Of a stretch of 64,000 nt of DNA, positions 1-8,408 are shown one piece after another. The notes under the pieces are model-generated. The model worked only from the letters and a program-made list of their open reading frames with translations, made no database searches and was not told where the DNA came from. A program made the position numbers and the translations under genes. The stretch is from Bacillus sp. FJAT-50079 (GTDB taxonomy: Bacteria; Bacillota; Bacilli; Bacillales; Bacillaceae_C), in contig NZ_JAGYPD010000001.1 in the NCBI RefSeq assembly GCF_018343515.1, positions 62,001-126,000 of the forward strand, in the 5' to 3' direction. Within the stretch, counting starts at the first letter, position 1, and each line of letters opens with the position of its first letter.

Positions 1-814
1 TTAGTAAAGCAGCCCCTGGTATAATTTTCGCACCTAAAGTTAATAATGCGAAACCGATTCCTCCCGCTGCCCCTGATCCCGGTAAATCTTTATATGCCTT
101 CCCTAAATGTTTTTCTATGCGATTCGCATACATTTCTAATGAATGATCTAGCACCTTAATCTGTTCAGTTGTTGCTCCTTTTTGCGGTCCAAAAATAGCG
201 GAGGCTCCGTTCTCCCCACATAAAGGATTGTTCACATCACTTGCTATACAGATTTCCACATCACTAATTTGTGGATGAATAGAAGTATAATCAACATACT
301 GTACTTTACTTAAAGAAGACGTAATAGGAGGTAATGGCTTATGATCTTTATCATAAAAAGAAACTCCTAACGCTTGTAACATTCCTAAACCACCGTCATT
401 TGTAGCGCTACCTCCCAAACCAATAATAAGCTTTTTATACCCTTGCTCTAAAGCTTGTTTTATACATTCTCCAAGTCCATATGTCGTTAATACAAATGGA
501 TCACGTTCGTTTTCAGGAACCATCGAAAAACCTGCGATTGACGCAATTTCTATTACAGCGATTTGCTCTTTGTCTAAAACTCCAAAATATGTTTCAATCT
601 TTTTCCCCGTTGGTCCAGATACTACAATTTTCTTTTTTTCACCATTGAGCGTAGAGAGAAAGGAATCAATCGTTCCTTCCCCTCCATCAGCCATCGGAAT
701 GACTTCTACATCTACATCCGGAATCTCCTGAATGAGAGCCTTTTTAATAATTTCTCCCACTTTTGCAGACGGAAGACTTCCCTTAAAAGAATCAGGAGCT
801 ACCACAATCTTCAT
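1..814 (-). CDS. Glycerate kinase (GlxK/GarK family), C-terminus cut by window edge
   Basis: Phosphorylates D-glycerate with ATP, feeding glyoxylate- or sugar-diacid-derived carbon into glycolysis in the cytoplasm. The N-terminus MKIVVAPDSFKGSLPS and the later GLGGSATNDGG segment are typical of the bacterial glycerate kinase family. About 271 codons are visible and the frame is open to base 1, so the C-terminal part (the family is usually about 375-380 residues) lies outside the window. The ATG at 812-814 follows a short gap after the acetamidase gene on the same strand, so it is probably the last visible gene of the operon headed by the CdaR-type regulator. Family call is strong; whether 2- or 3-phosphoglycerate is made cannot be told. 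Confidence 0.9.
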   Translation of the reverse strand, partial: MKIVVAPDSFKGSLPSAKVGEIIKKALIQEIPDVDVEVIPMADGGEGTIDSFLSTLNGEKKKIVVSGPTGKKIETYFGVLDKEQIAVIEIASIAGFSMVPENERDPFVLTTYGLGECIKQALEQGYKKLIIGLGGSATNDGGLGMLQALGVSFYDKDHKPLPPITSSLSKVQYVDYTSIHPQISDVEICIASDVNNPLCGENGASAIFGPQKGATTEQIKVLDHSLEMYANRIEKHLGKAYKDLPGSGAAGGIGFALLTLGAKIIPGAALL

Positions 815-849
815 CACAATGCCCTCTTTTCTATCACTCTTAAAAACTT

Positions 850-1776
850 TTATATTAATGCATATTTTTTTTCGACTTTAGCAACCAATGAATAATTCGT
901 ATCTACCATATTACCGACGTAAAGCTTTCCGATTTGTGTAAGAGCTTGATAAGCTTCCAAGCGATCCCAACCTAATTCTTCTAACCATTCAATCAATTCA
1001 GCATAAGCGATTCTTGCGGCATCTTCCATAGGACGAGCACTGCCAACCGTCATAAATTCGGTAGGACTTTCAATTCTTGGCCAATTAATTTTTTTATTCT
1101 TGATTAAATCAAATTTTAACGTTACTTTTGCAGAAATCTCTAGGGCAACACCGCATAATTCACCTTCTCCCTGGGCAGCATGGCAATCTCCAGTAAAGAA
1201 ATGAGCGCCTTCTACATTTACAGGTAAATAAATACTATTTCCCGGCTTTACATCCGGTACATCCATGTTTCCACCATGGTCTAGAGGTGTTAATGCTGAA
1301 AGTGCCTCTAAATTGGGCGCGGTTCCAATTGTTCCAAGGAAGGGATTCCAAGGAAAGGTTAATCTTTCATTATAACTAAGCAGCCCGTCTTCTAATTGAT
1401 AAATCCATACTTTCTCTGGAAGCGGCTCATGGAGAAGTCGGGTCGTATTTGTTGCTGTTAAACCACCAAAGTGAGGATTCAATACACTAACAGCCCAATC
1501 ACGTGTAGGTTCAATATCTAGTATATGTACAACGAGTGTATCCCCTGGCTCGGCCCCCTCAATATACACTGGACCAGTTTGTGGATTCAAATATTCTCCT
1601 AAAACTTTAGATGGTAGATCAGACTCTTTTGTAATTCTATTTTCAAATGCATCCTCTGTAAAGATGACTACTTCTTCTCCTGGCTTTACACTGGCAATTG
1701 GTTCTAAATATCGGCTAAAAACATAACTATGAGCACCTGGTTGTTTAATTTCTTTCCTATTTTTAATTTTCTCCAT
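850..1776 (-). CDS. Acetamidase/formamidase family amidohydrolase
   Basis: Predicted to hydrolyse a short amide (formamide or acetamide type) to ammonia and the acid in the cytoplasm. The 308-residue length fits the FmdA/AmdA family, and the family signature GDCHAAQGEGELCG is present around residue 200, supplying the Asp, His and Glu expected at the metal site. The start is preceded by AGGAGGT. It lies 13 bp downstream of a five-gene importer resembling the urea/short-chain-amide systems, so uptake and hydrolysis of an amide as nitrogen source is the natural reading. The true substrate is not shown by the sequence; the linked glycerate kinase suggests an amide with a C3 or glyoxylate-linked product. 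Confidence 0.9.
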   Translation of the reverse strand: MEKIKNRKEIKQPGAHSYVFSRYLEPIASVKPGEEVVIFTEDAFENRITKESDLPSKVLGEYLNPQTGPVYIEGAEPGDTLVVHILDIEPTRDWAVSVLNPHFGGLTATNTTRLLHEPLPEKVWIYQLEDGLLSYNERLTFPWNPFLGTIGTAPNLEALSALTPLDHGGNMDVPDVKPGNSIYLPVNVEGAHFFTGDCHAAQGEGELCGVALEISAKVTLKFDLIKNKKINWPRIESPTEFMTVGSARPMEDAARIAYAELIEWLEELGWDRLEAYQALTQIGKLYVGNMVDTNYSLVAKVEKKYALI

Positions 1777-1789
1777 TATAAAATACCTC

Positions 1790-2485
1790 CTATACGGATA
1801 AATACTTTTTTATCATTTCAGGTGAAATTTCTTTTCCTTTATGTTCGCCTATAATGCTCCCTTTATCGATTGCATAGCATCGATCAGACATTTTTAGTAT
1901 CAAGCCAATATGTTGTTCTACAAATAGTACCGTCAATCCAAGCTCTCGATTAATTTGATGAATAATATCCCTAATCATACTAATAATATTTGGCTGTATT
2001 CCTTCGGATGGTTCGTCCAGTAATAGTAACATCGGTTTACCAATCAAAGCCCTGCCAATCGCCAGCTGAGCTTGTTCTCCTCCACTTAATGTACCTGCCC
2101 TTTGTTTCAACCTTTCTTTTAAACGAGGAAAGTAATGGTATATAACATCGTAATCTTCATTTTGCGCGCGTATATTTATTTGTTCACCCATCTTAAGGTT
2201 TTCTTCAACAGTCAACTTCGGGAAGATTCCGTGCCCCTGAGGTATATAGCCAATGCCTAATCGAGCACGTTCAAAAGAATCTAATTTCGTAATGTCCTGA
2301 TTGTCAAATACGATTTTTCCAGCATTTGATTTAAGCAGACCAATGATACTTTTTATAAATGTACTCTTCCCTACACCATTTCTCCCAATAATCGAAACAA
2401 TTTCGCCTTTTTCAACTTTTATATTAATATCTCTAATGATCGTTACTTTTCCATATCCTGAAGTAACACCTTCGACATTTAACAT
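1790..2485 (-). CDS. ABC importer ATPase, LivF/UrtE type
   Basis: One of two ATPases energising the importer encoded here. The 231-residue protein has Walker A GRNGVGKS near residue 35, signature LSGGEQAQLAIGRAL, and Walker B LLLLDEPSEG with the EGIQP tail typical of UrtE/LivF proteins. The start has a GGAGGGAA ribosome binding site. It follows the LivG/UrtD-type ATPase by 24 bp, giving the usual permease-permease-ATPase-ATPase order of HAAT-family (branched-chain amino acid, urea, amide) transporters. The SEGIQPNII wording is closer to urea/amide systems than to LivF, but substrate remains inference. Confidence 0.88.
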   Translation of the reverse strand: MLNVEGVTSGYGKVTIIRDINIKVEKGEIVSIIGRNGVGKSTFIKSIIGLLKSNAGKIVFDNQDITKLDSFERARLGIGYIPQGHGIFPKLTVEENLKMGEQINIRAQNEDYDVIYHYFPRLKERLKQRAGTLSGGEQAQLAIGRALIGKPMLLLLDEPSEGIQPNIISMIRDIIHQINRELGLTVLFVEQHIGLILKMSDRCYAIDKGSIIGEHKGKEISPEMIKKYLSV

Positions 2486-2509
2486 GGAATTCCCTCCAAT
2501 GAACGGATG

Positions 2510-3268
2510 CTAATCATTACCTAAATAAATGCTCACTACTTCTTCATTTGATTCGATTTCGGCCAATGTCCCCTCCGCAAAGAGCCGACCATAATGTAAT
2601 ACTGTTATTTTTTCAGCAATCTCACGAACGAATTCCATATCATGGTCAATAAAAATAATGGTTAACCCACTTTTATTCAATCTTCGAATAATTTGAGCGG
2701 TAAATTCCGTTTCTTCCGGTCCCATCCCTGCGGCAGGTTCGTCTAATAATAATAAATCAGGCTTTGATGCCAATGACATCGCAATTTCCAACCATTGCTG
2801 TTGACCATGTGAAAGATTCCGAACTAAGGGATTCCCTAAATGGGTAATCCCAACAAGATCAATTAATCGATCAATTTCATCTTCAAGTTCTTGTTTAGAA
2901 ACAAAGTTTTGAGCTGCAATCCGAATATTTTCCCTAAGCGTTAATTCTCCGTACACTCCAGGTATTTGCATTTTAATGCTTAATCCGGATCGAGATCTTT
3001 TCCAAACTGGAAATCTAGTAATATCTTGCCCATTGAACAGAATCCTGCCGCTACTTACTTCATAAATTCCCATAATCAATTTAAAAATGGTACTTTTTCC
3101 GGCACCGTTTGGACCAATTAAACAACGTAATTCCCCTTTATTAACAGTTAGGTTCACTTGATCAACGGCTTTAATGCCACCAAAATCTTTTGATACTCCC
3201 TCAAGCTTCAACATTTGCTCCGTTTTTAATTGACTAGCCTTATAGTTTATTTGCTTCACTTTGTCCAT
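2510..3268 (-). CDS. ABC importer ATPase, LivG/UrtD type
   Basis: Second nucleotide-binding subunit of the amide/urea-like importer. The 252-residue protein has Walker A GPNGAGKS, a signature LSHGQQQWLEIAMSL and Walker B LLLLDEPAAGMGPEE; the HGQQQWLEI wording is characteristic of UrtD. The chosen ATG at 3266-3268 has a good GAAAGGAG site and overlaps the upstream permease gene by 29 bp; an internal ATG at codon 19 is a weaker alternative. The overlap implies translational coupling. Confidence 0.88.
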   Translation of the reverse strand: MDKVKQINYKASQLKTEQMLKLEGVSKDFGGIKAVDQVNLTVNKGELRCLIGPNGAGKSTIFKLIMGIYEVSSGRILFNGQDITRFPVWKRSRSGLSIKMQIPGVYGELTLRENIRIAAQNFVSKQELEDEIDRLIDLVGITHLGNPLVRNLSHGQQQWLEIAMSLASKPDLLLLDEPAAGMGPEETEFTAQIIRRLNKSGLTIIFIDHDMEFVREIAEKITVLHYGRLFAEGTLAEIESNEEVVSIYLGND

Positions 3269-4286
3269 GCACGCTCTCCTTTCTTTTTAAAGAGAGATCT
3301 AACTTTCTATCTTTGAAAAAAAATCGATCAACGATATTGAATAAAGTCAAAATTACTCCTTGCGGGACTAATAGGATAACAACTACTAATGTAAACCCTA
3401 AAATGACTAATGCGTATTCACTACCACTAACAGAAAGATATTGAGAAAATAAATAGTAAATAATTGTAAATAACATTACTGCCGTTAAGTTTTTCCGGCC
3501 AGCCGCTGCTACCAGAACAACTGGCAATGCTGCCGCTGAAATACTCATTGTAGATGGCGCCATATATCCTCCCCACGTTGCATAAAGAACACCACTAAGT
3601 CCGGCTAAAATGCCACCTATTGAAAATACGAGTGTTTGTAGAAGCGGGATGTTATATCCGAACAGTTTACTTCGTTCACGATTTTCGCGAATCGCTAACA
3701 TGCTATATCCCATCTTAGAGTTAAGTAATTTCCGTAACGTTAAGTAAATAATAATTAGCAACACTAAAATAAAATAATATAGAGGATTCCCAATTAGTTC
3801 GACACCAAGGGATATAGGCGGGATATTGTTGATCCCATTATCCCCACCTAATGGAACATTAAATACTTTCCATTGAGAACCCGCAGATTGAGCTAAAAAA
3901 GTTGAAAGAACTAACGTTACACATAACGTAACTAGACCTACAAAAACATCATTAACGCCACCATAAAACATGAACCAGCCTAGAACCCAAGCAACAAGAC
4001 CGGCAATAAGTATCGCCAAAATCAATGCAAATATATTAAATGAAGTCGTATTCATATTTAAAGTGATTAAAGCGTATGAATACCCGCCGATTCCAAAAAA
4101 CGCCGTTTGACCAAAGCTAAAAATACCTGTAAATCCCCAAATAAACGCTAAACTAAGAGAAAGGAAGATCATCGTAAGAAAATAGGTCATATTTAATACA
4201 CTATACCCAGATGCGATGATAGGATATAAAAGTAATCCTATAAAAAGTAACAATGCAACGATATTTTCAGTATTCAATTTTTTCAT
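3240..4286 (-). CDS. ABC importer permease, LivM/UrtC type
   Basis: Membrane permease of the HAAT-type importer. The 348-residue protein shows around nine to ten hydrophobic segments and the BPD_transp_2 loop GYSMLAIRENRERSKLFGYN, which contacts the ATPases. Its start overlaps the stop of the preceding permease gene by four bases, indicating coupled translation, and its end overlaps the LivG/UrtD-like gene. Product identity as a LivM/UrtC-family permease is firm; the substrate (urea, short amide or another nitrogen compound) is inferred from the adjacent amidase. Confidence 0.88.
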   Translation of the reverse strand: MKKLNTENIVALLLFIGLLLYPIIASGYSVLNMTYFLTMIFLSLSLAFIWGFTGIFSFGQTAFFGIGGYSYALITLNMNTTSFNIFALILAILIAGLVAWVLGWFMFYGGVNDVFVGLVTLCVTLVLSTFLAQSAGSQWKVFNVPLGGDNGINNIPPISLGVELIGNPLYYFILVLLIIIYLTLRKLLNSKMGYSMLAIRENRERSKLFGYNIPLLQTLVFSIGGILAGLSGVLYATWGGYMAPSTMSISAAALPVVLVAAAGRKNLTAVMLFTIIYYLFSQYLSVSGSEYALVILGFTLVVVILLVPQGVILTLFNIVDRFFFKDRKLDLSLKRKESVHGQSEANKL

Positions 4287-5170
4287 TTTGCTTTCACCTG
4301 CATCATTCTTTTCTCAACTAGCCCAGAAAATCCAAATGGCCAAACTCTAATAAATATAATTGCCACGACGAGTAGACCAAGCCTGCCAATAAACGTTCCA
4401 AATAGATAAGATAATGCACTGTTAACAACACCTAATGATCCACCCGCCATAATTGTTCCAATTAATGGATTTGCCCCACCTACAATTACTGTGACAAAGC
4501 TTTCCATTAGAAAACCTGTCCCAAAGCTTGGACTAATTGCTGTAGTTGGTGCATAAAGTCCACCGGCAAGGCCAGCAAATGCTGACCCAATAACAAAAGT
4601 AACCGCATACATTTTTGTTGTATTTGTTCCTAAACTTCGTGCTATTTCACTATTTTGCATCGTCGCTCGTGAACGAAGGCCAAACTTCGTATGCATGAAA
4701 ATCCAATACATGAATAGAAGCAATGCTACTGATATAAAAAATAATACAACTCTATACGTGGAATAAGTGATCTCTCCTACAGCAAAGGATCCTAAAGGAG
4801 TTGATGTTCCTTGCAAAGTCGGTCCCATCAATATAAGCATCCCTTGACTCATTATGAGGCTGATCCCCCAGGTGGCTACAACTGAATCAAGCGGGCGTCC
4901 ATAAAGATGTCTAATCACAAGTCGATCGATGATTAATCCGAATAGACCAACGCCAAGAGAAGCGATTAATATTGATATTGGCAACGGAATACCAGATAAA
5001 ACGCAAAATGTCGTAATGTAGGCACCTAGCATTATAAACTCACCATGCGCCAGATTAATGATTCCCATCATCCCAAAAATAATCGCTAATCCAATCGCTG
5101 CTAGGATTAAAAACGCAAAATGATCAATAAAAATATAAAGCACATTGAAAGCACTTTCAAAAATTCCCAT
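4283..5170 (-). CDS. ABC importer permease, LivH/UrtB type
   Basis: First permease of the importer. A run of transmembrane segments includes the typical LivH/UrtB stretch GMMGIINLAHGEFIMLGAY near residue 37 and the coupling loop FGLRSRATMQNSEIARSLG. I place the start at ATG 5168-5170 because GGAGAAGG sits just upstream; an upstream TTG five codons earlier is possible but has no ribosome site of its own. The gene lies 26 bp after the substrate-binding protein gene and overlaps the next permease by four bases. Confidence 0.87.
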   Translation of the reverse strand: MGIFESAFNVLYIFIDHFAFLILAAIGLAIIFGMMGIINLAHGEFIMLGAYITTFCVLSGIPLPISILIASLGVGLFGLIIDRLVIRHLYGRPLDSVVATWGISLIMSQGMLILMGPTLQGTSTPLGSFAVGEITYSTYRVVLFFISVALLLFMYWIFMHTKFGLRSRATMQNSEIARSLGTNTTKMYAVTFVIGSAFAGLAGGLYAPTTAISPSFGTGFLMESFVTVIVGGANPLIGTIMAGGSLGVVNSALSYLFGTFIGRLGLLVVAIIFIRVWPFGFSGLVEKRMMQVKAK

Positions 5171-5196
5171 ATATACCTTCTCCAATTCTAGAATTG

Positions 5197-6441
5197 TTAA
5201 TCAAGTGGAGTAAACTGCTTATTTGGCGAATCCTTTGTTAAATCAACATTCTTTTCTTGAGAGAGCCAATATGGTTTAATTTGCTCCCACTTATACGGAA
5301 AAGTTATGTTATGTTGCTCGTCCGCATGTACTAAATAAACATCCTTAATTGCATGATGTGACTCTGGATCAATCGTTACCTTGCCGGCAGGTCCCTCAAC
5401 ACTCAATCCGCTTTCTAAAGCTTCAATAACCTTTTCTGTATCTGTTGTACCAGCCTGTTCCACTGCTTTTGCCCATAAATAAACTCCGGTATACTGTGCT
5501 TCTGCTTCCATTCCGATATAATCATCATCCGGAAACTTATCCCGCCATTTTTTGACAAACTCTTTAGCTTCATCCGTGTCCAGTTCCTCCATAAAAGGGG
5601 CGGTTACATACATATTGGCAAGAGCTGGAGGGTTAAATCGTTTATGTTCATATTGCTGCGCCATATTAATCGTTGTAGCCATAGGTAAGTCTTTTATCCC
5701 TGACGTATTCCACTGTTCATAAAAGGAAGATTGTTTAGCCCCTGTTAAAAGCACGACTAAATAGTCGGGTTTCGCTTTTTGAATTCGGCTAATATTACTA
5801 CTAAACTGCGAAACTCCTAACGGAATAAATTCTTCTCCTACAATTTCTCCGCCATATTGTTCTGATGCAACCCGAACCCAATCCGCAGTAATTTGTCCAA
5901 AGTTGTAATCAGCCGCGATAATATATCCCTTTGGCCCATATTCTTTAATCATATATTCGATTAGAGGCATTACTTGATGCTCGGGAACTGCGCCAGTTGG
6001 AAATGTATACTTACTTGCAACTCCGCCCTCATATTGATTATTATAAAAATATAGCATCTTATTTTGCTCCATAATCGGACGTATCGCTTCACGTGATGCG
6101 CTCGAAAAGGCACCCATGATTACATCAACCTTATCATCTAGAATAAGTTTTCTAGCCATTTCTTGATATCGCTTATCATCTGATTGTGTATCTGGAGCAA
6201 CGATTTCTATCTGCTTTCCAAGAAGACCGCCTTGATTATTGATTTCCTCTACGGCCAATTCAACAGCATGATATTTCTGCACACCTACTAAAGCAAAATC
6301 CCCCGACCTATCCTCTAACACCCCTAGCTTAATAACGTCATCTCCGCTTGAGTTTTTGCTAGATGGCTCACCTCCACAGCCAACAAGCACAATGGAAATT
6401 GCTAAAGCGAATACAAGCAGCTGCCAAAATCTCCTTTTCAT
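5197..6441 (-). CDS. Amide/urea-type ABC substrate-binding lipoprotein
   Basis: Extracellular solute-binding component of the HAAT importer, resembling UrtA and the short-chain amide-binding protein FmdD. After MKRRFWQ there is a hydrophobic signal segment and a lipobox LVGCGG, so the mature protein should be lipid-anchored. The Peripla_BP_5 core follows (IKLGVLEDRSGDFALVG, then AVEEINNQGGLLGKQIE). The start at 6439-6441 is preferred to an upstream GTG because GGAGGCGG lies just upstream of it. It is the first transporter gene of the operon, behind a 180-bp AT-rich gap that follows the cdaR-like gene. Substrate is inferred from the downstream amidase. Confidence 0.87.
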   Translation of the reverse strand: MKRRFWQLLVFALAISIVLVGCGGEPSSKNSSGDDVIKLGVLEDRSGDFALVGVQKYHAVELAVEEINNQGGLLGKQIEIVAPDTQSDDKRYQEMARKLILDDKVDVIMGAFSSASREAIRPIMEQNKMLYFYNNQYEGGVASKYTFPTGAVPEHQVMPLIEYMIKEYGPKGYIIAADYNFGQITADWVRVASEQYGGEIVGEEFIPLGVSQFSSNISRIQKAKPDYLVVLLTGAKQSSFYEQWNTSGIKDLPMATTINMAQQYEHKRFNPPALANMYVTAPFMEELDTDEAKEFVKKWRDKFPDDDYIGMEAEAQYTGVYLWAKAVEQAGTTDTEKVIEALESGLSVEGPAGKVTIDPESHHAIKDVYLVHADEQHNITFPYKWEQIKPYWLSQEKNVDLTKDSPNKQFTPLD

Positions 6442-6621
6442 ATACGGTTCCGCCTCCACACTATTAGATTTTTCTAACTTCTAAACCTATTACTAATATT
6501 CCGAAAAGTAACACTAGTAAGAAGTTAACTATTATTTAATCAAATAATTTATCCAAATACATTATAGATTTCCCCGAATTTTTCACGTTTTTACGAGGTA
6601 TTTTTGTGCAAATATACAAAA
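6442..6621 (-). promoter_or_regulatory. AT-rich leader between regulator and importer operon
   Basis: This gap probably holds the importer operon promoter. It has several imperfect dyads, for example TTACTAGTG facing ATTAGTAAT on the minus strand (about 6485-6520), and long A/T runs. I could not settle on one promoter or a defined operator, so this is offered only as the likely target region of the adjacent CdaR-type regulator. Confidence 0.35.
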
Positions 6622-7752
6622 CTAACGAAGCTTTATACACCAATTTATTATTTGCAAAGTAATTGCATCTTGAAAATTTCTCGGATCAAGACCCAAAATT
6701 TGCTTAATTTTTTCTAACCTATACAACAGAGTATTTCGATGTATATGGAGCTCAGAGGCCGTTTCAGCAATACTTTTATTATTTTTAAAAAAGCTTTCAA
6801 GCGTATTAGACAGTTCAGAATCTAAATATCCATCCTTCTTAACAAGGTGATCGACCAATGTATTTCTAGCCTCCTCTGGTATTTTATAAATATATTGAAT
6901 GATTCCCCACTCATCTATGTTCGATATCTTTCTTTCCGTTTCTAGCTTTTTCATAATAGCTAAGCTTGTTTGTGATTGAAAGTAGCCCAATCGATAACCT
7001 TGAATGCCGTTTTGAGGATTACTAACACCAATCTTCACTTGCCAATTTTCCCTCTCAAGCTGATTAAATATTTTGACTGCCGAGCTACTCGCCGGGATAG
7101 CGGCCAAAAAATTTCCTTTGCCAATACTCGCAATAAAATGAAGATCTGGATAAATAAACTGAACCGTTTGTATAAAACGCTGCTCAAGATGTTGAATATC
7201 TTCATAAAGGACTAAATTAGTTGTCTTTTGAACCATTAAATTTTTCACTTCAATCATCATTACAAGGCATGATGTCGTAATATTAAGATTTAAATAAGTT
7301 GTTCGAGCAAGAAGTTCATCCAAACGATGATAGTTAGGATTGATAACGTCTAGCACCCATTCTTCAACTGCCCGTTGTCTATACCTAAGCTTATCGCTAA
7401 GGTATTGCTGATGAATTAAAGATTCTACCGTTACTTTTACAATATGGGATAGCTTATATATTTTTGTTGGATCACCAGTAATGCCTACTGTCCCGATGAT
7501 TTCACGATTAAACTCAATCGGCAAATTTACCCCTGGCTGCGTTCCAGCCATATTATTTGTTTCAGACAAATATATTATTCTCTCACGTTTTAATTCGATA
7601 GCCTCGATAGCCCCTTGATGTTTTTTATAAAGTCTCCCTTTATCTCCACTTGCCATAATAATTCCTTCGTGATTCATTATATTAATATTATTGTCTACTA
7701 CTTTCATCATTTTATTGACAATTGGTTGCGCTAGCTCTGTTGTAATAATCAT
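6622..7752 (-). CDS. CdaR/PucR-family transcriptional regulator
   Basis: Predicted DNA-binding activator of the importer-amidase-glycerate kinase genes. The 376-residue protein has an N-terminal sugar-diacid recognition domain (residues about 1-135, including NHEGIIMASGDKGR and GTVGITGDP), a central GGDEF-like region, and a C-terminal PucR-type helix-turn-helix ending FFKNNKSIAETASELHIHRN and LLYRLEKIKQILGL. CdaR proteins usually respond to sugar diacids or glycerate, and glycerate kinase genes are known targets, which fits the linked kinase. It is transcribed in the same direction as, and upstream of, the importer. The ligand here is unknown. Confidence 0.88.
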   Translation of the reverse strand: MIITTELAQPIVNKMMKVVDNNINIMNHEGIIMASGDKGRLYKKHQGAIEAIELKRERIIYLSETNNMAGTQPGVNLPIEFNREIIGTVGITGDPTKIYKLSHIVKVTVESLIHQQYLSDKLRYRQRAVEEWVLDVINPNYHRLDELLARTTYLNLNITTSCLVMMIEVKNLMVQKTTNLVLYEDIQHLEQRFIQTVQFIYPDLHFIASIGKGNFLAAIPASSSAVKIFNQLERENWQVKIGVSNPQNGIQGYRLGYFQSQTSLAIMKKLETERKISNIDEWGIIQYIYKIPEEARNTLVDHLVKKDGYLDSELSNTLESFFKNNKSIAETASELHIHRNTLLYRLEKIKQILGLDPRNFQDAITLQIINWCIKLR

Positions 7753-7966
7753 TTCCCATCACTCCTATTTTCTTATTCTGTTATTTTTTTACATAGATTT
7801 CCTATCATATCTTCCCTCCTTCACAGAAAAGCGCATTCACCGATTTCTCCATTATAATTGGATCGACATAAATCGGTAATCATTTCTTTCTTAAGCAAGT
7901 GGAATAATTTAGTTTGGAAATCTATTTGGCCATGCATTTCTGGATAGAAAAGTTCGTTCAAATAAG

Positions 7967-8013
7967 AAAAAAATCATTTCCCCATCGCGACGAGCAATGG
8001 AAAAATGATTTTT
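7967..8013 (-). terminator. Rho-independent terminator
   Basis: An inverted repeat of AAAAATCATTT around a short GC loop, rich in T on the exit side of either strand. It lies directly after the stop of the small minus-strand ORF at 8015, and could also stop other transcripts entering the gap between the cdaR-like gene and the SulP gene. Confidence 0.6.
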
Positions 8014-8014
8014 A

Positions 8015-8155
8015 TTAATCAAATTTAAATAAATTCGCAAGTTTAATTAATTCTTCATACGTTTCCCCATATATATGCCAAATATAGGTGTCTGTCGGAA
8101 TATATAATACTTCATATTGAGCCATTCCTTTAGAAAGCGATTTGATGGCCATCAT
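8015..8155 (-). CDS. Small hypothetical ORF (46 aa)
   Basis: I do not recognise this product. The frame begins MMAIKSLSKGMAQYEVLY and ends YEELIKLANLFKFD, followed at once by a hairpin terminator. That arrangement, and the amphipathic protein-like composition, argue for a real small gene or the tail of a decayed one. Against it: no clear ribosome binding site before the ATG, and stop codons lie in frame just upstream. Without it, the region 7753-8300 would contain nothing I can identify. Confidence 0.35.
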   Translation of the reverse strand: MMAIKSLSKGMAQYEVLYIPTDTYIWHIYGETYEELIKLANLFKFD

Positions 8156-8307
8156 TCATTAACTAGCTGATAGGAGACGCTACTATTGAGAAATTGCTTG
8201 TTTATCATAATCAGGCAAGGAATTCATCCCACCTTCATTTTTTCATTTCTGTTTAGATGGATGAGGCTGAGAAAAGTTTTGAAATGAATGCACTTTCATC
8301 CGGTTAT

Positions 8308-8336
8308 TTGAAATTACACCTATTTTTTGATATAAT
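8308..8336 (+). promoter_or_regulatory. SigA-type promoter of the SulP gene
   Basis: TTGAAA at 8308-8313 and TATAAT at 8331-8336 are separated by exactly 17 bp, about 70 bp upstream of the SulP start codon. Near-consensus vegetative promoter. Confidence 0.7.
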
Positions 8337-8408
8337 TATAATAGTTTAACATAATTTCATTTTACATTTGTTCATCTTTTCACATAAAATTATTCGAGGT
8401 GAAGCTAT

